The notes beneath the pieces were generated by a model. That model saw only the letters and a list, made by a program, of their open reading frames with translations, made no database searches and was not told the origin of the DNA. A program made the position numbers and the translations under genes. From Arenibacter echinorum (GTDB lineage Bacteria > Bacteroidota > Bacteroidia > Flavobacteriales > Flavobacteriaceae), in contig NZ_QLLN01000005.1 of the NCBI RefSeq assembly GCF_003259375.1, positions 124,001 to 188,000 of the forward strand: a stretch of DNA of 64,000 nt. Reading direction: 5' to 3'. Below, piece after piece: positions 43,043 through 53,587 of the stretch (within the stretch, counting starts at the first letter, position 1; every line of letters begins with the position of its first letter).

Positions 43043-44827
43043 CTACATCCTATCTGGCACCTGTATCCCCAAAAGTTCAAAGGCCGACTTTATAACCTCG
43101 CTAACCTTTTTTGCCAATTGCACCCTGAATATTTTTTTGTTCTGATCCTGCTCCCCTAATATGGAAACATTTTGATAAAAGGAATTGAATTCCTTAACCA
43201 AATCATACGTGTAATTGGCAATTAATGCCGGACTATAGTTTTCGGCCGCCAATTGGATAGTTTCTGGAAACAACTGCAATTGTTTTAGCAACTCTTTCTC
43301 CTTCTCATGTAAATCCGTCAACTTTTGAGAACTGTTCAGGTTCTGCTCCAATTCTTCCGCCTTTCTCAAAATAGATTGGATCCTGGCATAAGTATACTGA
43401 ATAAAAGGCCCGGTATTTCCTTGAAAATCTACGGACTCCTCCGGATTGAACAGGATTCTCTTTTTTGGATCCACCTTAAGGATGTAATACTTTAGGGCTC
43501 CCAGTCCTATAATCTTATACAGCTCTTGTTTCTCTTCTTGAGAGTAATCTTCCAGCTTGCCCAATTCCTCGGAAATATCAGCAGCAGTTTGGGTCATATC
43601 ATCCATTAATTCATCGGCATCCACTACGGTACCTTCCCTACTCTTCATTTTCCCACTGGGCAGGTCCACCATTCCATAACTTAAGTGATACAGTCTTTCT
43701 GCCCAGGCAAAGCCCAACTTTTGCAATATGAGGAACAATACCTTAAAGTGATAATCCTGTTCATTGCCAACTGTATAGACCATGCCTTTAACATCAGGAT
43801 TATCTTTTACCCTTTGTATGGCCGTGCCAATATCTTGGGTCATATACACTGCAGTACCATCTGAACGGAGAACAATTTTCTCATCCAGACCATCGTCCGT
43901 TAGGTCTATCCACACACTACCATCTTCCTTTTTATAAAAGACCCCCCTTTGCAATCCGTCCTCTACAAAATCCTTTCCCAACAAATAGGTATTGCTTTCG
44001 TAATAGAGTTGATCAAAGTCGACCCCCATGTTTTTGTAGGTTATCTCAAAACCATCATAAACCCATTGGTTCATGGTCTTCCAAAGACCTACCACCTCTT
44101 CATCGCCGGCCTCCCATTTTCTAAGCATTTCCTGAGCTTCCAATAGGATTGGCGCCTCTTTTTCTGCTACTTTTTCATCTATCCCATTAGAAACCAAAGT
44201 AGCAATTTCGGCCTTATATGCCTTATCAAAAGCTACGTAATAATTCCCCACTAATTTATCACCCTTAAGCCCTGTACTCTCTGGTGTTTCCCCATTACCA
44301 AAACGTTGCCAAGCAAGCATGCTTTTACAAATGTGTATCCCCCTGTCGTTAATAATCTGGGTCTTATAGACCTTCTTCCCGGAAGCCTTTAGTATTTCTG
44401 CTACTGAATAGCCCAACAAATTGTTTCGGACATGGCCCAAATGCAGAGGTTTATTGGTATTAGGTGACGAATATTCCACCATTATGGCATCCTTAGAACT
44501 TTGGGAAACAAAACCAAAATCTTGCAGATTCCTTATTCCTTCAAAAAAATCGAGGTAATATTCATTGCTAATGGTAATATTCAAAAATCCTTTGACCACA
44601 TTGAAATCGGTCACATCATCTACTTCCTCTTTTAGGAACTGCCCTATTTGCCCACCTATTTGTACCGGATTTCCCTTTACATATCGCAACATAGGAAAGA
44701 TAACCGCAGTAATATCGCCCGCAAAATCTTTTCGTGTAGGTTGAAATTCTACCGTTGGCAATTCAACTTTAAAAATAGAGGTAACGGCTTCTTTTACCTT
44801 TTGCGCGAGGACTTCTTGAATGTTCAT
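43043..44827 (-). CDS. argS: arginyl-tRNA synthetase
   Basis: A 594-residue class I aminoacyl-tRNA synthetase that charges tRNA(Arg). The N-terminal ArgS-specific domain is followed by the HIGH-type motif NKPLHLGHVRNN and the KMSKS-type region LPSGKMKSREGTVVDADEL. The C-terminal DALR anticodon domain ends in QVPDRM. The length is normal. A -7 element TAATTTTG lies 21 bases upstream of the ATG. Confidence 0.97.
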   Translation of the reverse strand: MNIQEVLAQKVKEAVTSIFKVELPTVEFQPTRKDFAGDITAVIFPMLRYVKGNPVQIGGQIGQFLKEEVDDVTDFNVVKGFLNITISNEYYLDFFEGIRNLQDFGFVSQSSKDAIMVEYSSPNTNKPLHLGHVRNNLLGYSVAEILKASGKKVYKTQIINDRGIHICKSMLAWQRFGNGETPESTGLKGDKLVGNYYVAFDKAYKAEIATLVSNGIDEKVAEKEAPILLEAQEMLRKWEAGDEEVVGLWKTMNQWVYDGFEITYKNMGVDFDQLYYESNTYLLGKDFVEDGLQRGVFYKKEDGSVWIDLTDDGLDEKIVLRSDGTAVYMTQDIGTAIQRVKDNPDVKGMVYTVGNEQDYHFKVLFLILQKLGFAWAERLYHLSYGMVDLPSGKMKSREGTVVDADELMDDMTQTAADISEELGKLEDYSQEEKQELYKIIGLGALKYYILKVDPKKRILFNPEESVDFQGNTGPFIQYTYARIQSILRKAEELEQNLNSSQKLTDLHEKEKELLKQLQLFPETIQLAAENYSPALIANYTYDLVKEFNSFYQNVSILGEQDQNKKIFRVQLAKKVSEVIKSAFELLGIQVPDRM

Positions 44828-44848
44828 TAATTTCGGTGTTTACGGCTG

Positions 44849-44856
44849 CAAAATTA
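44849..44856 (-). promoter_or_regulatory. -7 element of argS
   Basis: TAATTTTG on the minus strand, 21 bases before the argS start, a perfect TAnnTTTG. No TTG at -33 was found. Confidence 0.45.
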
Positions 44857-44989
44857 AGCATTTTTTATTCTTTCCCCTTATTGTTAGGGATAAGTAGACC
44901 ACAAAGAAGGAAGATTTTTTTAACTTTATAATCCAATGTGGTACGAAGTGCCCTAGTATGATGATTTAATCTGGATATCCATAAAAATT

Positions 44990-45415
44990 ATGTTGCTGAA
45001 CGTTTCCTATAACAATAAAGAAATTACAAGAAAAATAGATGAAGAAGTTGGCAAGCCTTTTACCTTAAAGGAACGCTTTGCCTTGGACGGAATTGGATCT
45101 CCAAAATTATTCATTGTTGACAGTAGTGTAGAAATTAAAAATTTATTGATCTTGGACAATAATACCAACACTTGTAATATTGAATTACGGCCAAAAGGCA
45201 TCATAATTCGTTTTAGATCCCTACTGGAAACCTTTGGACTTATTATTCCATACTACAAGTTTACCCTATACAAGACCGATCTAGGCCTATATACTATATA
45301 CAGGGACCAGTATTTTATCAAAATAAAATCGGACACCAAGGCCATTCAGAAATTTTTCACAAAATTATTGGGGTATAGGGCAGACAATGCCCCTACCAAT
45401 ATAGAGGACCTATAA
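44990..45415 (+). CDS. hypothetical protein, 141 residues
   Basis: An open frame of 141 residues with ATG start (MLLNVSYNNKEITRKIDEEVG) and no signal or membrane segment. It reads as a mixed strand-helix domain with an Arg-Arg/Lys-rich middle (IRFRSLLETFGLIIPYYKFTLYK) and a basic end. The middle part could be a PH-like or membrane-apposed fold, but this is a guess. No family was recognised. The frame is long and uninterrupted, with a sensible amino-acid mix. It is divergent from argS and 110 bases before the transporter gene. Confidence 0.65.
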   Translation: MLLNVSYNNKEITRKIDEEVGKPFTLKERFALDGIGSPKLFIVDSSVEIKNLLILDNNTNTCNIELRPKGIIIRFRSLLETFGLIIPYYKFTLYKTDLGLYTIYRDQYFIKIKSDTKAIQKFFTKLLGYRADNAPTNIEDL

Positions 45416-45524
45416 TAGGTTACGGTATAATTACCCACCGGCACCCATAAAACTATGAAGCTTTTCGTTACCTTGTTTTAAAATCGGTATTATCAAAATA
45501 TTTAATTCTTATCGTAAAAATCCA

Positions 45525-47009
45525 TTGCTTTCCGTTTCTATCGGAATCCTTTTGATATCCACATTGATTGTTTTTTTCGCTACAGAGGAAACCTATGACG
45601 CTATTGAAATGGCCTCCATTTGGGTAAGGAACTATTTTGGATATTTCTATTTGTATCTTGGACTGGGATGTGTTCTTTTTTTGTTGGCCATTGCATTATC
45701 CCCTTTAGGAAAAATAAAGCTGGGCACAAAAAATGAAAAACCCGAATTTACAATTTGGGCATGGACAGCCATGCTCTATAGTGCAGGAATGGGAGCAGGA
45801 ATTTTACTCCGAGCAGTACAGGAACCCGTTTTTATGCAGCAAAATCCTCCCTACTTTTCAGATTTACCTTCAGATATCCTTGCCTTGGAATTTACCTTTT
45901 ATCAATGGGGGTTTACGGCTTGGGCTTTTTATGGACTTTTTGCCATGACCATAGGTTATTATCTTTTTATTAGAAAGAAAAAAGTATTGATCAGCTCAAC
46001 TATTGAAAATATATTGCACAATAAAGCAGCTAGAACAGGTATTGATGTGCTTACTATTATGACCACGGTTTTTGGCTTGGTTGCGGCAATTGGCCTAGGG
46101 ACAACCCAAATTAACGGCGGCCTTATCCACATTACTTCCTCCAATTTTGGCCTGGCCACTACTTTATTTCTAACTACCCTTATTTCGGCATTGGCATTTT
46201 ATTCTGCATGGAAAGGAGTTGACAAAGGTATTCAGGTACTTTCAAAAATCAATATCCTTATTACCCTGGCCGTATTATTTTTTACTTTTTTCCAAAGTGA
46301 TATTCTTAAGGTAGTCGGTAATTTTCTATATGCCACCCTTCATTATATAGTGGACTTCATACCCATGAGCCTGGCCTATGGCAGTTACGACCCGGGAATA
46401 ACTTTTCTTACCGATTGGACTTTCTACTATTGGGCCTTTTGGTTGGCATGGGCTCCCTTTACCGGGATTTTTATTGCAAGGATTTCCAAAGGGCGTAGCC
46501 TAAGGCAGTTACTATTGGGAGTACTTATCATCCCCAGTTTGGGCACCTTTTTTTGGTTTTCAGTATTTGGCACCTCGGCCTTCCAACTTATTGAGGGATG
46601 GGGAAGCTATAACAACGAATTTAACGGAGTGTTTTCCTCCATCTTTGTGTTTTTTGGAAACTACCCCTTCGCCACTTTCCTAAATATAACTACCATACTA
46701 TTGCTTATAGGGTTTTTGGTAACCTCCGTGGACTCGGCTGTTTTTGTACTGAGCATGTTCTCTGACAGAGGCAAAAAAGACCCCAGCAAAAAGCATCGCT
46801 TAATTTGGTCCCTGTTTATCTTTCTGGCCACAATTGCCCTAATTCTATTGGGCAATGCCAAACCAGAGGTAGATATATTGGTTGCCGCCCAAAAGTTATT
46901 GATTATTACATCGCTGCCCTTTGCCTTTTTCATGGTATTTATGGCCATAGTATTTCTCAAGGAGCTATTGAGGTACAATAAGAGTTATCCTGAGATCGAC
47001 AAAAAATAA
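45525..47009 (+). CDS. BCCT family transporter (betaine/carnitine/choline type)
   Basis: At least 494 residues, a 12-TM sodium- or proton-coupled carrier of osmolytes such as glycine betaine. Marks are MLYSAGMGAGILLRAVQEP near TM3, the signature FYYWAFWLAWAPFTGIFIARISKGRS (TM8), and SVDSAVFVLSMFSDRGK near TM10. Only a TTG at 45525 gives a recognisable start. The frame is open back to 45459, however, and the extra residues (IIKIFNSYRKNPLL) look like a true family N-terminus. The real start may be an ATT at 45489. It ends 7 bases from the convergent deiminase gene, with no terminator seen. Confidence 0.9.
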   Translation: MLSVSIGILLISTLIVFFATEETYDAIEMASIWVRNYFGYFYLYLGLGCVLFLLAIALSPLGKIKLGTKNEKPEFTIWAWTAMLYSAGMGAGILLRAVQEPVFMQQNPPYFSDLPSDILALEFTFYQWGFTAWAFYGLFAMTIGYYLFIRKKKVLISSTIENILHNKAARTGIDVLTIMTTVFGLVAAIGLGTTQINGGLIHITSSNFGLATTLFLTTLISALAFYSAWKGVDKGIQVLSKINILITLAVLFFTFFQSDILKVVGNFLYATLHYIVDFIPMSLAYGSYDPGITFLTDWTFYYWAFWLAWAPFTGIFIARISKGRSLRQLLLGVLIIPSLGTFFWFSVFGTSAFQLIEGWGSYNNEFNGVFSSIFVFFGNYPFATFLNITTILLLIGFLVTSVDSAVFVLSMFSDRGKKDPSKKHRLIWSLFIFLATIALILLGNAKPEVDILVAAQKLLIITSLPFAFFMVFMAIVFLKELLRYNKSYPEIDKK

Positions 47010-47016
47010 AAAACTA

Positions 47017-47946
47017 TTAGTTTTTAGGCAGAAATACCTCGGCCATCATGCAACGTGCACTTCCACCACCACAGGTTTCAATGGTATCCAAAGAACTATG
47101 GATAATGGCACAATGCTTCTCTATAGTTTGAATCTGTTGTGGTTTTAAACTATTGTATGCCGCTGTACTCATTACCAAATATCGTTTTTCACCCATTCCC
47201 AAGACTTGTAGCATATTCCCGGCAAAATGGTGCATTTGCTTTTCAGAAATAGCTATAATCTCCTTACCATCCTGTTTTAAGTGGTTCACTACATTCTTTT
47301 TTTCCTTTTTATCGTCGATCGAATCCAAACAGATTACTACAAAAGTTTCTGCCAAGCACATCATTACATTGGTATGATAAATAGGTTTTCGGGTGCCTGC
47401 CACGGATTGATTGGCCGTGAATACAATAGGAGTATATTCAAAATCTTCACAAAATTCTATAAACAAATCCTCATCCGCCCTATCCGAAAGGGCACAATAG
47501 GCTTTCTCATTTACCCTATCCAACACAACACTACCTGTGCCTTCCAAAAAAAAGCCCTCTTCCTCTGCCGAGGTATAATCCATTACATTTTCTATAACAA
47601 ACCCCCTCTGCTCCAACAGGGCAAGAATGTCTTCTCTTCGTTCATTTCGTCTATTCTCGGCGAACATAGGATAAAGCCCCACTGTTCCATCGGCATGGAA
47701 GGAAACCCAATTATTGGGGAAAATGGAATCTGGGGTATCCAAATCCTTCTTGTCATCAACAACGATAACATTTATACCCTTTTCCCTTAATACCAGTACA
47801 AAAGCATCAAACTCCTCCTGTGCCTTCACATTAATTACCTGGTTTTTTAGATCAAGGTCCTCCTGAAAATAGTTATTTACTGCGGTTTGCTCGTTCATTC
47901 GAAAATTCACTGGGCGCACCATCAAAATTGTATTGGTAATTTGCAT
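47017..47946 (-). CDS. deiminase-fold hydrolase, CtlX (citrulline utilisation) type
   Basis: A 309-residue enzyme of the arginine deiminase/amidinotransferase superfamily. The opening MQITNTILMVRPVNF (ATG at 47946, preferred to a GTG four codons earlier) is family-standard. DTPDSIFPNNWVSFH and EGFFLEGTGSVVLDR hold the acidic residues, HHFAGNMLQVLG the His, and CGGGSARCMMAEVF the catalytic Cys. CtlX members hydrolyse citrulline or related ureido/guanidino compounds. It is 110 bases downstream of another enzyme of the same fold. Confidence 0.88.
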   Translation of the reverse strand: MQITNTILMVRPVNFRMNEQTAVNNYFQEDLDLKNQVINVKAQEEFDAFVLVLREKGINVIVVDDKKDLDTPDSIFPNNWVSFHADGTVGLYPMFAENRRNERREDILALLEQRGFVIENVMDYTSAEEEGFFLEGTGSVVLDRVNEKAYCALSDRADEDLFIEFCEDFEYTPIVFTANQSVAGTRKPIYHTNVMMCLAETFVVICLDSIDDKKEKKNVVNHLKQDGKEIIAISEKQMHHFAGNMLQVLGMGEKRYLVMSTAAYNSLKPQQIQTIEKHCAIIHSSLDTIETCGGGSARCMMAEVFLPKN

Positions 47947-48056
47947 CTTATTAGTCACTTTTCAAATTGTGTATTACAAAGCGTTCCCGCTTTAAATTTG
48001 AGCAAAATTAGTTCATTTATTTCTTGGTACAGACAAATGGAAAAATTAGAAATACA

Positions 48057-48971
48057 TTAGTCCCTTACCAAGGGCAAGGTACTACACCTTAAAAGACCTT
48101 CTTGTTTAGCTATCTCGGCATAGGCTATTTCCTCTACCGTAAAACCGTGTTCCCGCAACCAGTTGTTCAATCTGGTAAAATTACGCTCGGAGACCACTAC
48201 ATTGGGGGATATGGAAAAAACATTGCTCACCATATTATACATCTCTTCCTTGCTGATCTCAAAAACATTGTCGCTCCCAAAATAATCCAAAAACCATTGA
48301 TACTCCTCTTCCCTTAAGAATCCATTCTTATGCAAAATGGCTTTATTTGTCCCAACTGGCTGAAAACAACAATCCAAATGCAAGGCATTTTCCTTGGCAT
48401 TGGTATTCGACTTTCTAAGCTCAAAAGCCTTAACCTTTTTATTTGGGAATTGATCAGCAATAAAATCTACTGCCTCCTGATTGGTACGGGCCGTAATATA
48501 ATCGGCGTAGTCCGCCCCCGTATAAGTTCCCATAAAAATATACTCTCCCCAAGGCATAACATCTCCCCCTTCTATATGAACCTCTTTTGGAGGGTAAATT
48601 ATCTGATCTTCATCTATTTTACTAAGGACATATTTAATAGCCTGAAATTCCTTTTCTCTATCCGGAAGAATATTCGCTTTCACGAGTTTATCCCCTATGA
48701 CAAAAGCAATATCCCTAGAAAATATTTGATTACAATCCTTTAAGACCCTTGGTCTGAAGACTTGAACATCGTATTTGGCAAATACTTTGGCAAACCCGTC
48801 CATTTCCCTTACCATATCCGCCTCGATTGGATAGGTACCGGCCAATATATGTTCCAATGATTTGGGATCATAGGCCTCTTCAGGTTTTGGAATAGGTCCA
48901 CAGCTTTTGGCTGTTCCCAGAACCACCGATCTTAACCTTGAAGTTTCATCCTGTACATTCAACTTTAGCAT
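48057..48971 (-). CDS. arginine deiminase/dimethylargininase-like amidinohydrolase
   Basis: A 304-residue deiminase-fold enzyme. The ATG at 48971 (MLKLNVQDETSRLRSVVLG) is taken because the 24 residues before it read as non-coding. Catalytic features are CNQIFSRDIAFVIGD, HIEGGDVMPWGEYIF (Glu), ALHLDCCFQPVG (His) and the near-terminal LLRCSTLPLVRD (Cys). It probably hydrolyses arginine or a methylarginine/citrulline-type substrate. It is in tandem with the CtlX-like gene, both on the minus strand. Confidence 0.87.
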   Translation of the reverse strand: MLKLNVQDETSRLRSVVLGTAKSCGPIPKPEEAYDPKSLEHILAGTYPIEADMVREMDGFAKVFAKYDVQVFRPRVLKDCNQIFSRDIAFVIGDKLVKANILPDREKEFQAIKYVLSKIDEDQIIYPPKEVHIEGGDVMPWGEYIFMGTYTGADYADYITARTNQEAVDFIADQFPNKKVKAFELRKSNTNAKENALHLDCCFQPVGTNKAILHKNGFLREEEYQWFLDYFGSDNVFEISKEEMYNMVSNVFSISPNVVVSERNFTRLNNWLREHGFTVEEIAYAEIAKQEGLLRCSTLPLVRD

Positions 48972-49018
48972 GGCTGCTTTTTGGGTAAAGATAGAAATAC
49001 TTATTTTGATAAATAAAA

Positions 49019-49051
49019 ACTGCCCTTTGTATATTAAATACAAAGGGCAGT
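49019..49051 (-). terminator. terminator of gltA
   Basis: Perfect stem CTGCCCTTTGTA and TACAAAGGGCAG (49020-49031, 49039-49050), extended by one pair, then TTTTTATTT on the minus strand, 22 bases after the gltA stop. Confidence 0.85.
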
Positions 49052-49072
49052 CAAAAATTATTCATTTTATAT

Positions 49073-50356
49073 CTATCTCTTGTCCAAAGGAACAAAAGAT
49101 CTACTAGTTTCCCCTATATATACCTGTCTTGGTCTACCGATAGGCTCATTTTTCAATCTCATTTCCCTCCATTGGGCAATCCAGCCCGGTAGGCGTCCCA
49201 AAGCAAACATAACGGTGAACATTTCGGTAGGTATACCCAATGCCCTATATATTATTCCTGAGTAAAAATCTACGTTGGGATATAATTTTCTGTCTACAAA
49301 ATATTTATCCTCCAAGGCCTCCTTAGCCAAGCCCTTTGCTATATCCAAAATTGGATCATCTATACCCAGATCTCCCAAAACTTCCTCTGCCGCCTGCTTA
49401 ATAATCTTTGCCCTGGGATCAAAATTCTTGTACACCCTGTGCCCAAAGCCCATTAAGCGAAAAGGATCACTCTTGTCTTTGGCCTTGGCCATGTATTTTT
49501 TGGTATCCCCACCATCGGCCTCAATAGCCTCCAGCATTTCCAAAACGGCCTGATTGGCTCCTCCATGTAGAGGTCCCCAAAGCGCACAGATACCTGCAGA
49601 AATAGATGCAAATAAACCAGCATGCGAAGAACCTACAATACGAACGGTAGAAGTAGAACAGTTTTGTTCATGATCTGCATGCAAGATCAATAATTTATCC
49701 AAGGCCTCTATAACGATCTTATTCTTTTTGTATTCCTGGTTGGGCTTTTTGAACATCATTTTATGAATATTCTCAACATAACCTAAAGAGTCGTCACCAT
49801 AATCCAAGGGCAATCCCTTTTTCTTTCTTAAGGTCCATGCCACTAAAACAGGAAATTTAGCCAAGATCCTAACAATGGCCCAATACATTTCCTTTTCTGA
49901 GGACACGTTTACAGAAGTTGGATTAAAGGCTATAAGTGCACTGGTTAAACTTGACAGTACACCCATTGGATGTGCTGATTTTGGAAAACCATCCAAAATC
50001 TTCTTCATCTCCTCATCTACATGGGACTCAGCTTTTATATCCTGATGGAATTTATCCAATTGCCCTTTATTTGGCAAGGCTCCAAAAATCAACAAATAGG
50101 CAACTTCCAAGAATTCGGCCTTTTCTGCCAATTCCTCAATAGAATATCCTCGATACCTTAAAACTCCTTTTTCACCATCCAAAAAAGTAATGGCACTCTC
50201 GCAGGAGCCGGTATTCTTAAACCCAGGGTCTATCGTTATCATTCCTGAATCGGCCCTCATAGTTTTAATATCTATAGCCAATTCATTTTCGGTACCTTCT
50301 ATAACTGGAAATTCAAATTTCTTTCCGTTGTATTCTATTGTTGCCTTATTCGCCAT
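49073..50356 (-). CDS. gltA: citrate synthase
   Basis: A 427-residue citrate synthase, the entry of the TCA cycle (acetyl-CoA plus oxaloacetate). Active-site segments are ILHADHEQNCSTSTVRIVGSSHA (His), GPLHGGANQAV (His), MGFGHRVYKNFDPRA and the C-terminal FALGRLPGWIAQWREM. The N-terminal domain has GDPGFKNTGSCESAI-type hexameric enzyme features. The length is that of the type II (NADH-sensitive-like) class. It is a single transcript, with a weak -7 (TATTTTTA) upstream. Confidence 0.97.
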   Translation of the reverse strand: MANKATIEYNGKKFEFPVIEGTENELAIDIKTMRADSGMITIDPGFKNTGSCESAITFLDGEKGVLRYRGYSIEELAEKAEFLEVAYLLIFGALPNKGQLDKFHQDIKAESHVDEEMKKILDGFPKSAHPMGVLSSLTSALIAFNPTSVNVSSEKEMYWAIVRILAKFPVLVAWTLRKKKGLPLDYGDDSLGYVENIHKMMFKKPNQEYKKNKIVIEALDKLLILHADHEQNCSTSTVRIVGSSHAGLFASISAGICALWGPLHGGANQAVLEMLEAIEADGGDTKKYMAKAKDKSDPFRLMGFGHRVYKNFDPRAKIIKQAAEEVLGDLGIDDPILDIAKGLAKEALEDKYFVDRKLYPNVDFYSGIIYRALGIPTEMFTVMFALGRLPGWIAQWREMRLKNEPIGRPRQVYIGETSRSFVPLDKR

Positions 50357-50482
50357 TTCTTAAATTCCTGTTTTATTCGATTGTTCGTAAAAATACTAAA
50401 AACACCTAAGGTTAACAATTGAAGATTTTGTTATTTATAGAATAATTATGAAATATTTTGAAAACCTGAAATAAATATATTT

Positions 50483-52024
50483 CTACTGGTTAATGGAATA
50501 TAGATATTTGTAGTAATCATCTACCGATTTTTCCCAAGTGAACCTCATCTTTTTGGCATTATCCTGAATTTCCTTCCACTTTGGCTTGTCATTTACAAAA
50601 ACATCCAAAGCTTGGTCAAGTACCAGGATCATATTTTTAATTTTATCGTCATAGGTCTTGCCATCAAAACTGAATCCAGTTTTCATATGCTCCACAGTAT
50701 CTCTTAAGCCTCCCGTATTGTGCACCAGACATGGGTTGCCGTTTCGCATGGCCAACATTTGGCTAATGCCACAGGGTTCAAATAAACTGGGCATAAAATA
50801 CAGGTCGGTCTCCAAATATATGGAATCGATCAAATCCTCAGATTGACCGTTGGTGAAAATAAAGTTTTTATGCTCATAGCTCAATTGACGAAAAAGTTCC
50901 TCGTACTCAGGTGCACCCGTGCCCAAGAGCATAAAAATTCCATCGACTTTCTTAAGTCGGTTCAATATTTCTACAAATGCTTCCGGTGATCGTTTAAAGA
51001 AATAGAACTTTTGCTCCGTTAAACGGGCCACACTGGAAACTATGAATTTAGGTCTATCGGTAACATATTCCATCACCTTTTCCCCGGTATGCGCCAGAAA
51101 ATCGGCCTTATATTTCTTGGATTCCTCTTGTAACCATCTGAATAAGGCCTTTACGGTATTACGATACAATAGGCCTTTTTCTGCAACTCTAATATTCTTA
51201 TAATTGGAGCCATTAAGTATCCCAAACAATCGCCCTTGATTATTGGCTTCCTGCAGGTCCAATTCCAAACTCTCCCCGCCTATGAATTCAGGTGGAGTAC
51301 TGGGCCTTAAAACATCTTCCTTATAGGAAGGGGAAACTGTATGAACGGCATCTGCTAACCTTATACCAACGGCCATAAGGTTAATACAATCCTGATACCT
51401 CTTGTCCATTAACCTCTGCGTATCTATAGGCACAGTGGGAAACCAATTCCCAATTGATGAGTAATTATTGTAAAACGGACGTATCCCTTGAATGGCCAGA
51501 TTATGGATGGTATATACAAAGCGCATTTTCTTTAAAGACTGGTACTCTGGATGGTACGTCTTTAAAAACAACAATAGGCTGGAATGCCAATCGTGCATAT
51601 GTACAATATCCAAATCGCCGAAAGCCCCAACTTTAATAGCCTCAGCTACACCGGTACAAAAAATGGTAAACTTAATGTTATCCGTATAAAAAGCTTCTTC
51701 AGGATCGTCGTGGTATATATGTCCTATTTCCCCAGCTGTAATCTCCGGATGATGTATTACATAATGATGTAAATTTGCAAACTCCTTTTTGGGAGCCACT
51801 TCATACAGCTCGGCAACATAGACCGTTCCCCTTAGGTTAAGATTAAGATTGGTAATGAAGGTTCCATTTTGATGTAATCTTGAATAGGAGGGCACTACTA
51901 CGTGCGCCATGTCCCCCCTCTCGGAAATCTGCCGAGGAACATCCCTAACCACATCACCCATCCCGCCGGCCTTACACTTTGGAATACCGTCATTCTCAGC
52001 AGCAACAAATAGAAAGTTATTCAT
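50483..52024 (-). CDS. glycogen/starch synthase (GT5)
   Basis: A 513-residue GT5 glycosyltransferase that elongates alpha-1,4-glucan from ADP-glucose. It has the N-terminal KCKAGGMGDVVRDVPRQISE loop (the K-x-G-G-L-like sugar-nucleotide site). Then come DIVHMHDWHSSLLLFLKTY, the C-terminal SSVARLTEQKF, and EPCGISQMLAMRNGNPCLVHNTGGLRDTVEH. This matches GlgA, though slightly longer. No glgB or glgC is adjacent, so glycogen genes are dispersed. It may have a more specialised role. Confidence 0.88.
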   Translation of the reverse strand: MNNFLFVAAENDGIPKCKAGGMGDVVRDVPRQISERGDMAHVVVPSYSRLHQNGTFITNLNLNLRGTVYVAELYEVAPKKEFANLHHYVIHHPEITAGEIGHIYHDDPEEAFYTDNIKFTIFCTGVAEAIKVGAFGDLDIVHMHDWHSSLLLFLKTYHPEYQSLKKMRFVYTIHNLAIQGIRPFYNNYSSIGNWFPTVPIDTQRLMDKRYQDCINLMAVGIRLADAVHTVSPSYKEDVLRPSTPPEFIGGESLELDLQEANNQGRLFGILNGSNYKNIRVAEKGLLYRNTVKALFRWLQEESKKYKADFLAHTGEKVMEYVTDRPKFIVSSVARLTEQKFYFFKRSPEAFVEILNRLKKVDGIFMLLGTGAPEYEELFRQLSYEHKNFIFTNGQSEDLIDSIYLETDLYFMPSLFEPCGISQMLAMRNGNPCLVHNTGGLRDTVEHMKTGFSFDGKTYDDKIKNMILVLDQALDVFVNDKPKWKEIQDNAKKMRFTWEKSVDDYYKYLYSINQ

Positions 52025-52122
52025 TTAATCTAGAATTTTATTATATATATTGGTATATTGATAAAAGTAGGATAATATAATTATTTATTTCTGATAAGTA
52101 AACAAACCTCCATGATATTTAA

Positions 52123-52157
52123 AAAAAAAAGCCATTCTACATAGAATGGCTTTTTTT
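52123..52157 (-). terminator. terminator of eno
   Basis: Stem GCCATTCTA and TAGAATGGC (52131-52139, 52142-52150), flanked by A runs and T runs. On the minus strand it is followed by more than seven T, 18 bases after the eno stop. Confidence 0.85.
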
Positions 52158-52174
52158 AGGACTGTAATTTTGTA

Positions 52175-53485
<1,311 letters not shown>

Positions 53486-53502
53486 TTAGTTAATTTATTA
53501 TG

Positions 53503-53529
53503 CAAATATAGCAAAGGAAGCGCTTTCAA
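53503..53529 (-). promoter_or_regulatory. promoter of eno
   Basis: On the minus strand TTG (53529-53527), 16 bases, TATATTTG (53510-53503). The -7 element is perfect; the spacing is at the short end. Confidence 0.45.
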
Positions 53530-53587
53530 CCCCACTATTATTGGCTTTAATGACCCTTTGATAACAATAAAATAAAACTATAACGTT

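Noticed and set aside
47281-47790. Plus-strand open frame of 169 residues
   Set aside because: It is antisense to the CtlX-like gene and has no coding signature.
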